Below, in pieces: positions 34,539-42,169 of a DNA stretch of 64,000 nt. Position 1 is the stretch's first letter. The number at the start of each line of letters is the position of its first letter. The notes under the pieces are model-generated. The model was not told the origin of the DNA. It saw nothing but the letters and a program-made list of their open reading frames with translations, and did no database searches. Source of the stretch: Paraconexibacter antarcticus (GTDB lineage: Bacteria; Actinomycetota; Thermoleophilia; Solirubrobacterales; Solirubrobacteraceae); the NCBI RefSeq assembly GCF_024220175.1, contig NZ_CP098502.1, positions 806,001-870,000 on the forward strand, written 5' to 3'. The translations under genes and the position numbers were made by a program.

Positions 34539-35371
34539 GCGCGGGCCCGCACGAGACGCCCGCGAGCTACGCCGGCGGGAGCGGCTCGCCGCTCGTCCTG
34601 CTCCACGGCTTCACCGGGAGCTGGCGGGTGTGGCGCCCGCTGCTGCCGGCGCTCACCGCGCACCATGCGGTCTTCGCGCCGTCGCTGCCCGGGCACGCGG
34701 GGGCGGAGGCGCCGGCGCCCGGCTTCGGCGGGACGATCGCCGAGCTCGTCGACGGGCTGGAGGCGAAGCTCGACGCGGCCGGCATCGAGCGGGCGCACCT
34801 CGTCGGCAACTCGCTCGGCGGCTGGATGGCGCTCGAGCTCGGGCGCCGCGGCCGCGCGCTGTCGGTGCTCGCGCTGTCCCCGGCGGGCGGCTGGCGGAGC
34901 CCGCGCGACCTGAAGCGCGTCGTCGGCCTCATGCGCGGCGGGCGGCTGATGATGGAGCGCGGCGGTGCGGGCCTGACCCCGCTGCTCGCGCGGCCCCGCT
35001 TCCGCCGCCTCATGCTCCGCAGCGTCGCCGAGCACGGTGAGCGCGTTCCGCCCGCCGCGGTCGCCGAGATGCTCGAGGAGGCGCTCGGCTGCGTCGCCTT
35101 CGACGCGATCCTCACCTCGATCCGGACCGGGACGCCGCTGCCGGCCGCCCCCGCGGCCGACTACCCGATCCGCATCGCCTGGAGCGAGAAGGACCGCACG
35201 ATCCCGCTCGAGCGCTACGGCCGCCCGCTCGTCGCGAACGTCCCCGGCGCCGAGCTCACGATCCTCCCCGGCGTCGGGCACGTCCCGATGTTCGACGACC
35301 CCGAGCTCGTCGCGCGGAACATCCTCGAGGTCGCGGCGGCGGCCGACGCGAAGGCCGCCGTCGCCGCCTGA
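34535..35371 (+). CDS. Alpha/beta-fold hydrolase
   Basis: This 278-residue protein has the oxyanion segment VLLHGFTGSWRVWRP near residue 25, the nucleophile elbow LVGNSLGGWMALELG near 90, an acid in IRIAWSEKDRTIPL near 215 and the catalytic His in LPGVGHVPMFDDPEL near 250. It is probably an esterase or lipase, as in the mycobacterial PlsC-WS/DGAT-lipase arrangement. The substrate is not defined. It is the last gene of the triad and a stem-loop follows its stop. Confidence 0.87.
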   Translation: MSAGPHETPASYAGGSGSPLVLLHGFTGSWRVWRPLLPALTAHHAVFAPSLPGHAGAEAPAPGFGGTIAELVDGLEAKLDAAGIERAHLVGNSLGGWMALELGRRGRALSVLALSPAGGWRSPRDLKRVVGLMRGGRLMMERGGAGLTPLLARPRFRRLMLRSVAEHGERVPPAAVAEMLEEALGCVAFDAILTSIRTGTPLPAAPAADYPIRIAWSEKDRTIPLERYGRPLVANVPGAELTILPGVGHVPMFDDPELVARNILEVAAAADAKAAVAA

Positions 35372-35387
35372 CCCGCCGAGGGGCGGG
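35372..35387. terminator. Stem-loop after the hydrolase gene
   Basis: CCCGCC/GGCGGG with loop GAGG lies in the 29-base gap between the convergent hydrolase and AacS genes. Confidence 0.4.
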
Positions 35388-35400
35388 GGCGGCGGCCGGG

Positions 35401-37353
35401 TCAGGCGACCGGCCCGCGCTTCCGGCACCAGTCGACGAACCACTGCAGCGCCTCGGGGTTCGCGAGCGAGCCGGCGTTCGCGGCCGACCCGGGGTCGCGG
35501 CCCATCATGAGCTTCTTGATCGGCACCTCGAGGAGCTTGCCGGTGAGCGTCTTCGGCAGGTCGGGCGCGGCGACGAGCTCGTCGGGGACGTGGCGGGGGG
35601 ACGCGTCGCTGCGGATGCTCGCGGCGACCTGCTTCGTCAGCTCGGGCGTGAGCTCGACGCCGTCCTCGAGGACGACGAAGAGGCCGAGCCAGCTGTCGCC
35701 CGTGCCGCTCGCGGGCGGGACGTCGACGGCGAGCGCGTCCGCGATCCCGTCGACGGCGAGGACGGCGGCGTAGATCTCCGCGGTGCCCATGCGGATGCCG
35801 CCGCGGTTGATCGTCGAGTCGCTGCGCCCGTAGATGATCGCCGAGCCACGCGCGGTGATGCGGATCCAGTCGCCGTGGCGCCAGACCCCGGGGAAGAGCT
35901 CGAAGTACGAGTCGCGGTAGCGCTCGCCGCCGGCGTCGTTCCAGAACTTCACCGGCATCGACGGCATCGGCTCGGTGACGACGAGCTCGCCGACCTCGTC
36001 GACGACGGCACGGCCGTCGTCGTCCCACGCCTCGACCTTCACGCCGAGCATCCGGGCCGACAGCTCGCCGACGTGGACGGGCATGAGCGGCGCGCCGCCG
36101 AAGAAGCCGCCCGCGATGTCGGTGCCCCCGGAGGTGGACACGGTCCAGATGTGCGGGCCGACGTGCTCGGCGATCCACGAGAAGCCCTCGGGCGCCAGCG
36201 GCGAGCCGGTGACGCCGACGCAGCGCAGGTTCGCGAGCTCGCGGCCCTGGGCCGGCTCGACCCCCGCGCGCATGCACCCGTGGATGAACGCGGCGCCCGC
36301 GCCGAAGAGCGCGGCGCCGGACTCGTCGGCGACGTCCCACAGCGTGTCGAGCGACGGGTAGCCCGGGTTGCCGTCGTAGAGGACGATCGAGACGTCCGAC
36401 AGCAGGCCGCAGACGAGGTAGTTCCACATGATCCAGCCGGTGGTCGTGAACCACAGGACGCGGTCGCCGGGCTTGTTGTCCTGGTGCAGCCGCCACGTCT
36501 TGAGGTGCTCGAGGAGCGGGCCGCCGTGGCCGTGGACGATCGGCTTCGGCAGGCCGGTCGTGCCGGACGAGTAGACGATCCACAGCGGGTGGTCGAAGGG
36601 GACGCGCTCGAAGGCGAGCGGCTCCTCGGTCGCGGGGAACGCCTCCGCCCAGCCGCCCTCGGTCCCGAGGTACGGCAGCACGATCGTCCGCTCCACCGTC
36701 GGCAGGGCCGCCGCCAGCTCGTGGACGATCTGCGTGCGGTCGAAGGCCTTGCCCCCGTACCGGTAGCCGTCGACGGCGAGGAGGACCTTCGGCTCGATCT
36801 GCGCGAACCGGTCGACGACCGTGCGGGTGCCGAAGTCCGGCGAGCAGCAGGACCAGATCGCGCCGAGGGACGTCGTGGCGAGGAAGGCGGCGACGGTGTG
36901 CGGGATGTTCGGCAGGTAGCCGGCGACCCGGTCGCCGCGCTCGACGCCGAGCGCGGCGAGGCCGGCGCGGATGCGCGTCACCTCCTCGGTGAGCTGCGCC
37001 CACGTCCACGCCTGCAGCGGACGCTCCTCGGCGGCGAACTGGAGCGCGAGGGCGGCCGGGTCCTTCCCGCGGAAGACGTGCTCGGGGAAGGAGAGCGCGA
37101 CGTCGGGGAACCAGCGCGCGCCCGGCATCTCGTGCGTGTCGAGGACCCGGGTGGGGTCGCCGTCGGCCTGGAGCTCGTAGCGGTCCCACAGCGTGCGCCA
37201 GAAGCGCTCGACGTCGGCGACCGACCACTCCCACAGCTCGTTGTAGTCCGTGGCGCCGACCTCGCGCATGAGCGCGGTCATCTCGGCCGCCTCGACCATG
37301 TCCGGCGGGGCGGTCCACAGCGGGGCCACCGCGGGCGTCTGCAGGTCAGACAC
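35401..37353 (-). CDS. aacS: Acetoacetyl-CoA synthetase
   Basis: This 650-residue ANL-family ligase activates acetoacetate with ATP and CoA. The N-terminal segment has the family's FPDVALSFPEHVFRG pattern. The ATP loop IVYSSGTTGLPKPIVHGHGG is near residue 270, followed by VWRHGDWIRITARGSAIIYGRSDSTINRGG near 495-525 and the C-terminal lysine motif LPKTLTGKLLEVPIKKL near 610. It would recover the acetoacetate released by HMG-CoA lyase (adjacent) and by tyrosine breakdown. The start is GTG 37353, overlapping the upstream HMG-CoA lyase gene by eight bases, so the pair is co-translated. Confidence 0.92.
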   Translation of the reverse strand: MSDLQTPAVAPLWTAPPDMVEAAEMTALMREVGATDYNELWEWSVADVERFWRTLWDRYELQADGDPTRVLDTHEMPGARWFPDVALSFPEHVFRGKDPAALALQFAAEERPLQAWTWAQLTEEVTRIRAGLAALGVERGDRVAGYLPNIPHTVAAFLATTSLGAIWSCCSPDFGTRTVVDRFAQIEPKVLLAVDGYRYGGKAFDRTQIVHELAAALPTVERTIVLPYLGTEGGWAEAFPATEEPLAFERVPFDHPLWIVYSSGTTGLPKPIVHGHGGPLLEHLKTWRLHQDNKPGDRVLWFTTTGWIMWNYLVCGLLSDVSIVLYDGNPGYPSLDTLWDVADESGAALFGAGAAFIHGCMRAGVEPAQGRELANLRCVGVTGSPLAPEGFSWIAEHVGPHIWTVSTSGGTDIAGGFFGGAPLMPVHVGELSARMLGVKVEAWDDDGRAVVDEVGELVVTEPMPSMPVKFWNDAGGERYRDSYFELFPGVWRHGDWIRITARGSAIIYGRSDSTINRGGIRMGTAEIYAAVLAVDGIADALAVDVPPASGTGDSWLGLFVVLEDGVELTPELTKQVAASIRSDASPRHVPDELVAAPDLPKTLTGKLLEVPIKKLMMGRDPGSAANAGSLANPEALQWFVDWCRKRGPVA

Positions 37354-38281
37354 CGGCCCGCTCCCCCCACGCGATGGGGCCGGCGACGAGCACGTGGCTC
37401 GTCAGGCGCCGCCCGAGGACCGACTGGACCTCGCGGGCCGCGGCGAGCAGCGCGTCGAGGTCGACCCCCGTGTCGACGCCCATCTCGTGGAACATCGAGA
37501 TGAGGTCCTCGCTCGCGACGTTGCCGGTCGCTCCGGGTGGCACGGGGCAGCCGCCGAGCTCGCCGAAGCTCGACTCGAACGACGTGATGCCGGCCTCGAG
37601 CGCCGCGAGGCAGTTGGCGAGGCCCTGGCCGCGGGTGTTGTGGAAGTGGGCGGTGAGCTCCACGCCCGGGAGCGCCTCGAGCGCCCGGGTGAAGAACGCC
37701 CTCACCTGGCGCGGGTTCGCCATGCCGGTCGTGTCGCCGAAGCCGAGCTCGTCGCAGCCCGCGGCGGCGAGGCGCCCGGCGAGCTCGACGACGCGCGCCG
37801 GGTCGACGTGGCCCTCGTACGGACAGCCGAACGCCGTCGCGATGACGGCCGAGCACCGCAGCCCCGCGTCCTTGATCACCGGCGCCATCCGCTCGAGCGT
37901 CGCGAGCGAGTCGTCCACCGGGCGGTTGACGTTCTTGCGGTTGTGGGTCTCGGAGGCGCTGAGGAAGATGACGACGTCGTGGAAGGTCTCCCGGTGCTCG
38001 AGCGCGGTCTGCAGACCGCGCTCGTTCGGCACGAGGACCGTGAGCTCGACGTCGCCGGGGACGTCGAGCCCGTGGAGGACGTCGATCGCGTCGTCGAGCT
38101 GCGGGATGACGTCCGGCCGGACGAAGCTCGCGACCTCCAGGCGCTTGTAGCCCGCGCCGGCGAGCTGCTCGATGAGGCGGATCTTGTCGGCGGTGGCGAT
38201 GCGCTCGGGCTCGTTCTGGAAGCCGTCGCGCGGCCCCACCTCGCGCACGCGGACCCGGTCGGGAAGCTGGTCGTCGATCAT
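37346..38281 (-). CDS. liuE: Hydroxymethylglutaryl-CoA lyase
   Basis: This 311-residue TIM-barrel lyase splits HMG-CoA into acetoacetate and acetyl-CoA, the last step of leucine degradation. Signature motifs are REVGPRDGFQNEP near residue 15, FLSASETHNRKNVNRP near 110, LGFGDTTGMANP near 180, TAHFHNTRGQGLANCL near 210 (metal His pair) and GGCPVPPGATGNVASED near 245 with the catalytic Cys. ATG 38281 is supported by a TACGGT element eight bases upstream. It is coupled to aacS downstream. The other Liu genes lie at 43.8-49.4 kb on the same strand. Confidence 0.93.
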   Translation of the reverse strand: MIDDQLPDRVRVREVGPRDGFQNEPERIATADKIRLIEQLAGAGYKRLEVASFVRPDVIPQLDDAIDVLHGLDVPGDVELTVLVPNERGLQTALEHRETFHDVVIFLSASETHNRKNVNRPVDDSLATLERMAPVIKDAGLRCSAVIATAFGCPYEGHVDPARVVELAGRLAAAGCDELGFGDTTGMANPRQVRAFFTRALEALPGVELTAHFHNTRGQGLANCLAALEAGITSFESSFGELGGCPVPPGATGNVASEDLISMFHEMGVDTGVDLDALLAAAREVQSVLGRRLTSHVLVAGPIAWGERAGV

Positions 38282-38289
38282 CACGAGCG

Positions 38290-38295
38290 ACCGTA
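38290..38295 (-). promoter_or_regulatory. Putative -10 element (TACGGT) of liuE-aacS
   Basis: On the minus strand TACGGT ends eight bases before ATG 38281, implying a leaderless transcript. Confidence 0.45.
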
Positions 38296-38370
38296 TCCGC
38301 GCCGGGCGCCCCGCTCCTCGCCCCAGGGCCGGGTCCGTGTCCCCCCTCGGAGGCACAGCGGACCCCGGAA

Positions 38371-38404
38371 CGACGAAGGGCCGCCCGGAGGCGGCCCCTC
38401 GTCG
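38371..38404 (-). terminator. Strong stem-loop downstream of the SnoaL-like pair
   Basis: CGACGA-GGGCCGCC pairs with GGCGGCCC-TCGTCG around a CGGA tetraloop, giving 14 base pairs with one internal A/C mismatch. It lies between the SnoaL-like gene end (38471) and the liuE promoter, which would insulate the two units. Confidence 0.65.
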
Positions 38405-38470
38405 CCCGGCCGGACGATGGCCCCGTGGGCCACCTCCCGACCGGGTCGAGCCCTCCGGGCGCCGGTCCGG

Positions 38471-38959
38471 CTAGGCCATGAGGCTCGCGGGATCGAAGTC
38501 CGCGTCCCAGTAGTGGGGACGCATGATCGGGAGGCCGAGCGCCTCGAAGACCGGGCAGTCGTTCATGACCGTCGAGTCGAGGACGATCTTCCCGTCCGCG
38601 TCGAACTTCAGGAACGTCGAGCCGTTCGTGCTCAGCGTCTTGCCGTCCGGGTTGTCGATGCCGCGGAAGGACGCGATGCCCTCGACGGTGTAGTCCCACT
38701 CGACCATGCCCCAGCGCTCGTCGCCGGTGTACTTCGTCACGGTGAACGTGTGGACGCCGAGGCCGTTGCCGGCGTCGTCGTTCGCGAACCCGCCGAGGCG
38801 GTCGACGATCTGGTCACGCGTGTAGATCGTGTCCTTCATGTGGTCGTCGACCATCGTGTGCTCGAGGGTGAAGTCGAGGTCGCCGGCGTACAGGTCGGCG
38901 AAGGCCTCCGTGTCGCTGCCGCGGAGCTCGGCCCACTTCTGTGCATATTCGAGGTTCAT
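38471..38959 (-). CDS. SnoaL/NTF2-like protein B
   Basis: This 162-residue protein has the NTF2-like cone fold, inferred from EYAQKWAELRGSDTEAFADLYAGDLDFTLEH, the central strand VHTFTVTKYTGDERWGMVEWDYTVEG and KFDADGKIVLDSTVMND. It is paralogous to the next upstream gene, sharing YAxKW, DLYADD-like and GDERxGxxxWxW patterns. Such proteins act as small-molecule isomerases, hydrolases or binding proteins. The substrate is unknown. AGGAG precedes ATG 38959. It lies 12 bases after its paralogue in one operon closed by a stem-loop. Confidence 0.75.
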   Translation of the reverse strand: MNLEYAQKWAELRGSDTEAFADLYAGDLDFTLEHTMVDDHMKDTIYTRDQIVDRLGGFANDDAGNGLGVHTFTVTKYTGDERWGMVEWDYTVEGIASFRGIDNPDGKTLSTNGSTFLKFDADGKIVLDSTVMNDCPVFEALGLPIMRPHYWDADFDPASLMA

Positions 38960-38971
38960 GTCGTGCTCCTC

Positions 38972-39430
38972 TCAGGCCGCGCCGACGGCGGACTGGACCG
39001 GGAAGACGGACTTCTCGGCGGTCATGCCGATGCCGCGCAGGACCGCGGAGGCGTCCCACCAGGAGGACTCCTTCACGATCTTGCCCTCCTCGTTGTAGAC
39101 GTGGAACGTGTGGCCCTGCGTCCAGAACGGCTTGTTCGCGACGTCGAGGCCGAGGAACACGGCGGCGTGGTCGGGACCCCACTCCCAGCGGATGAGCCCG
39201 CTCCTCTCGTCGCCCTCGTAGCCGCGGATGCGGAAGTTGTGGATGCCGATCCCGTTGTCCGGATCGGTGTTGGCGTACGGCGCGAAGACCCGGTGCAGGT
39301 CCTCCATGTCGGTGATGGTCTGGTCGAGCATCCAGTCCTCGAAGAGGAAATCGTCGGCGTACAGCGCGCAGACATCCTCGGGGCTCGTGCGGAAGCCTCT
39401 CAGCCACTTGACGGCAAAGGCGTAGTTCAT
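38972..39430 (-). CDS. SnoaL/NTF2-like protein A
   Basis: This 152-residue NTF2-like protein (YAFAVKWLRGFRTSPEDVCALYADDFLFEDWM; IHNFRIRGYEGDERSGLIRWEW; YNEEGKIVKESSWWD) is paralogous to protein B. Two paralogous subunits made from adjacent genes may form a heteromer. ATG 39430 has AGGAGAG upstream. It is the first gene of the pair. Its upstream gap toward the Mce-system ATPase gene holds a strong stem-loop, so it probably has its own promoter. No catalytic residue set is recognised. Confidence 0.75.
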   Translation of the reverse strand: MNYAFAVKWLRGFRTSPEDVCALYADDFLFEDWMLDQTITDMEDLHRVFAPYANTDPDNGIGIHNFRIRGYEGDERSGLIRWEWGPDHAAVFLGLDVANKPFWTQGHTFHVYNEEGKIVKESSWWDASAVLRGIGMTAEKSVFPVQSAVGAA

Positions 39431-39581
39431 CCGGGGTCTCTCCTCGTTTGGAACCGGTTTTGGCGGTATCGACGACGCTACGTCCGGCCCGATCGGGGGC
39501 CGTCTTCCCAAGGAGGGGGATACCCCGGTCGAAAGGAGCAAGGGGGTTTTCCGGGGTCAGAACGGGCGTCCGCGGACGCAC

Positions 39582-39610
39582 CGATGCCCGGCGAGGGGTG
39601 CCGGGCATCG
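39582..39610 (-). terminator. Stem-loop downstream of the Mce-system ATPase gene
   Basis: A perfect 11-base stem CGATGCCCGGC/GCCGGGCATCG surrounds a seven-base loop. Two further short inverted repeats lie between it and the ATPase stop at 39673. Confidence 0.65.
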
Positions 39611-39672
39611 GGTGCTGCGAGACCGTTTTTCGAGGGACGGTCGGTGGCGGCCCGTGGGAGCGGGCCGACGGA

Positions 39673-40557
39673 TCAGTCCATGCCGAGCGGGCCCGAGGAC
39701 TGGCGGTTGAGGAACTGACGGACGAACGGGTTCTCGGACTTGAGCATCTCGTCGCGCCCGCCGGCCTGGACGATGCGGCCCTTCCACAGCACGCCGATGT
39801 ACTGGCCGATCTGGCGCATCGTCGCGATGTCGTGGGTGATGAGGATGTACGTGCCGCCGTGCCGCTTGTGCATGTCCTTGATGAGGTCGCACAGCAGCGA
39901 GGTGCGGACGGGATCCAGGCCCGAGTCCGGCTCGTCGAAGACGACGATCTCCGGCTCGGTGACGAGCGCGCGGGCGAAGCCGGCGCGCTTGCGCATGCCG
40001 CCGGAGAGCTCGGAGGGCATCGCCTGCTCGGCGCCGCCGAGCCCGACCTCCGCGAGGCGGGCGTGGACGACGTCGGCGATGGCGTTCTCCGACAGGTCGG
40101 AGTTCTGCCGCAGCGGGAACGCCGTGTTGTCGTAGACGTTCATCGAGCCGAAGAGCGCGCCGTCCTGGAAGAGGATGCCGAAGCGGCGGCGCAGCTCGAG
40201 CAGCTCGGACATCCGCAGGTTCGGGACCGACTTGCCGTGGACCTTGATGTCGCCGCCGTCCGGGAAGAGCAGGCCGATGAGGTGCTTGATGAGCACCGAC
40301 TTGCCGGTGCCGGACGGGCCGAGGACGACGGTGATCATGCCCTCGGGGATGCCGAGGTTGAGCCCGTCGAGCACCTGGTGGCGGCCGAAGTTCTTGTAGA
40401 CGTCCTGGCACTGGATCGACCAGAACTCACCGGGGACCTCCTCCGCGAGGGAGCCCTGGCCCTCGTGCAGCTCGAACGTCGCCGCCTGGTCCAGCAGATC
40501 GCGCGTCTGCGGGTCCGCGTACCCGGCACCCGACGGCACCTCGATCAGCTCACTCAT
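39673..40557 (-). CDS. mkl: Mce-system ABC transporter ATP-binding protein (Mkl/MlaF-like)
   Basis: This 294-residue ATPase powers lipid import with YrbE/MlaE permeases. Walker A is VLGPSGTGKSVLIKHL near residue 80, the signature is SELSGGMRKRAGFARAL near 182, Walker B is IVVFDEPDSGLDPVRT near 205 and the H-loop is LITHDIATMRQ near 240. MRKR after the signature is typical of MlaF/Mkl. About 45 extra N-terminal residues precede the domain. It is unlinked to its presumed partners (51004-61372), as mkl is in mycobacteria. GAGGAG precedes the ATG. A stretch upstream resembles sequence upstream of the mce operon. Confidence 0.92.
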   Translation of the reverse strand: MSELIEVPSGAGYADPQTRDLLDQAATFELHEGQGSLAEEVPGEFWSIQCQDVYKNFGRHQVLDGLNLGIPEGMITVVLGPSGTGKSVLIKHLIGLLFPDGGDIKVHGKSVPNLRMSELLELRRRFGILFQDGALFGSMNVYDNTAFPLRQNSDLSENAIADVVHARLAEVGLGGAEQAMPSELSGGMRKRAGFARALVTEPEIVVFDEPDSGLDPVRTSLLCDLIKDMHKRHGGTYILITHDIATMRQIGQYIGVLWKGRIVQAGGRDEMLKSENPFVRQFLNRQSSGPLGMD

Positions 40558-40628
40558 TCGCCCGTCTCCTCAGCGTTGGTCATCGCCGCACTCGCGCGGC
40601 GACAGCGTCCTGGGCATCTTCTTCCAGG

Positions 40629-40644
40629 CGCCCCTTCGGGGGCG
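40629..40644. other. Hairpin with UUCG/CGAA tetraloop upstream of mkl
   Basis: CGCCCC-TTCG-GGGGCG is a perfect six-base stem in the divergent region between mkl and the gene at 40714. It could form in the mkl leader. The role is unknown. Confidence 0.35.
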
Positions 40645-40700
40645 TGCTCTCTGAGGGGTACTTCTCTCCGCCTTTGGTGGGTCCGCCCCTCGCGCGGGAG

Positions 40701-40706
40701 TAGTGT
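40701..40706 (+). promoter_or_regulatory. Putative -10 element (TAGTGT) of the gene at 40714
   Basis: TAGTGT ends seven bases before ATG 40714 and there is no Shine-Dalgarno sequence. Confidence 0.45.
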
Positions 40707-40713
40707 CGCCCGC

Positions 40714-41664
40714 ATGGCGTCGACCTTTCTCGCCGTGCAATTCGAGTTCACGCACGCGATCGGCCCCCACGCGGGGCGGTACGTCGTCGCGCATCCGCGC
40801 GCGGTCGACGCGGCGGGCGCCGCGCTGCGCAGCGACGAGCTCACGCGGCGCCAGCGCCTGAGCGGGCAGACGATGGCGGCGGGCACCGCCGACGTCCTCG
40901 CGGTGACGCTCGTGGCCGCGGCCGCCGCCTCGGCGACGCCCCGCGGACGGATCCGCCGCCGGTCGCGCGAGGCGGACGTGGCGGCCGCCCCCGCCGACGT
41001 GCCGCTCATCCTCGCAACGTTCATCCGCGGCACCGAGCCGATGGCCGACGCCGAGGCCGACGCCCTGCTCCTGCGGATCGCCGAGGACGACGACGCGCAG
41101 CAGGCCTGGGTCGCCGACGGGCTGCGCGTGCTCAACCAGGCGATCCGCGGCTACCGCGCCGGCTCGCGCGACCCGTACGTCACCGAGGTCGCGCAGCGCG
41201 ACGCCCGCGCCACCCGCATCGGGTACGGGACGACCGACAGCCTGCCGGACGGCCGCTTCACGCGCGCCGCGGTCCTGCCGCCGCCGATCGGCGCGAAGGC
41301 CAGCCGCGAGGAGCGGCTGCAGCCGTCCGAGACGACCGCCGACGTCCTCGCGGGCCGCACGAGCATCCTCGAGGGCGAGGACCTCCTGCTGCGCGCGTAC
41401 ACCGACCTCGACCACGGGCGCACCCGCGCCGCCGCGCTGCAGGTGCGCGCCGCCGTCCACCTCCTCGAGCTCGAGTTCGCGGACGTCGAGGGCGGCCGGT
41501 CGCTGCGCGCGGACTTCGAGGCCCTCGCCGCACGCGCGGACGAGCTCGTCGCCGCCGTCGCCGTCGGTCCGCTGGGCGAGGCGGAGGTCATCGAGCTCGA
41601 GGCGCTGCTCGACAACCTCGAGCGCGCGATCGAGCTCTGGCGCTACACGCCGAAGGCGGTCTGA
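40714..41664 (+). CDS. Conserved-looking protein of unknown function
   Basis: This 316-residue, soluble, mostly helical protein has a short strand-forming start (STFLAVQFEFTHAIGPHAGRY). A possible hydrophobic stretch, ADVLAVTLVAAAAASAT, occurs near residue 60. The C-terminal half is a long helical segment rich in Leu, Glu and Ala (LLLRAYTDLDHGRTRAAALQVRAAVHLLELEFADVEGG), which may form a coiled bundle. I recognise no family or catalytic motif. Codon use matches its neighbours, so it is not an obvious recent import. It sits between the Mce-system ATPase (divergent) and the flavin reductase gene (convergent, 10 bases apart). Confidence 0.65.
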   Translation: MASTFLAVQFEFTHAIGPHAGRYVVAHPRAVDAAGAALRSDELTRRQRLSGQTMAAGTADVLAVTLVAAAAASATPRGRIRRRSREADVAAAPADVPLILATFIRGTEPMADAEADALLLRIAEDDDAQQAWVADGLRVLNQAIRGYRAGSRDPYVTEVAQRDARATRIGYGTTDSLPDGRFTRAAVLPPPIGAKASREERLQPSETTADVLAGRTSILEGEDLLLRAYTDLDHGRTRAAALQVRAAVHLLELEFADVEGGRSLRADFEALAARADELVAAVAVGPLGEAEVIELEALLDNLERAIELWRYTPKAV

Positions 41665-41674
41665 GGGCGGCGGA

Positions 41675-42169
41675 TCAGCCGGAGACCCGCCACGCGAAGG
41701 CGCGGCGGAGGTAGAGCATCGGCTCGACCTGCTCGAGCCGCTCGACCTCCTCGATGATGCCGATCATCACCGTGTGGTCGAGGTGCTCGAAGGCCTTCGA
41801 GGTGCGGCAGCGCAGGTACGCGAGCGAGCCGGCGATGCGCGGCACGTCCCCGTCCCACGCCCACTCGAGGCCCGCGAACTTGTCGTCGGCCTTGCTCGCG
41901 AAGGTCGAGGCCATCGCGTCCTGACCGACCTGGAGGACGTGGACGCCGAAGTGCTCGGCGGCGAGGAGCGCCGAGTAGCAGCGGGAGGAGTGCGCGACCG
42001 ACACGAGGATCGACGGCGGCTCCGCGGTGTACGCGGTGAGCGACGTGACGACGAGGCCCTTGGGCTGCTCGTCGTCGCCCTTAACGGTGATGACGGCGAC
42101 GCCCGCGGGGAGCTCCGCCATGAGGTCCCCGAAGTGGGCGGGGGTGAAGGTGCCGTTCTCGGGGCTCAT
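41675..42169 (-). CDS. Flavin reductase-like FMN-binding protein
   Basis: This 164-residue protein has the split-barrel flavin reductase fold (FGDLMAELPAGVAVITV; GLVVTSLTAYTAEPPSILVSVAHSSRCYSAL; FGVHVLQVGQDAMASTFASK). Such proteins reduce FMN or FAD with NAD(P)H and feed two-component monooxygenases, or act as FMN-binding oxidoreductases. It overlaps the stop of the RibBA-like gene by four bases (ATGA), so the two are made together. No monooxygenase partner is adjacent. The pairing with an altered RibBA homologue is unusual. Confidence 0.85.
   Translation of the reverse strand: MSPENGTFTPAHFGDLMAELPAGVAVITVKGDDEQPKGLVVTSLTAYTAEPPSILVSVAHSSRCYSALLAAEHFGVHVLQVGQDAMASTFASKADDKFAGLEWAWDGDVPRIAGSLAYLRCRTSKAFEHLDHTVMIGIIEEVERLEQVEPMLYLRRAFAWRVSG

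Noticed and set aside
37346..38356. Longer start of HMG-CoA lyase, 25 codons upstream
   Set aside because: The extension is Arg/Pro-rich and non-conserved, and it covers the TACGGT element that fits the ATG at 38281.
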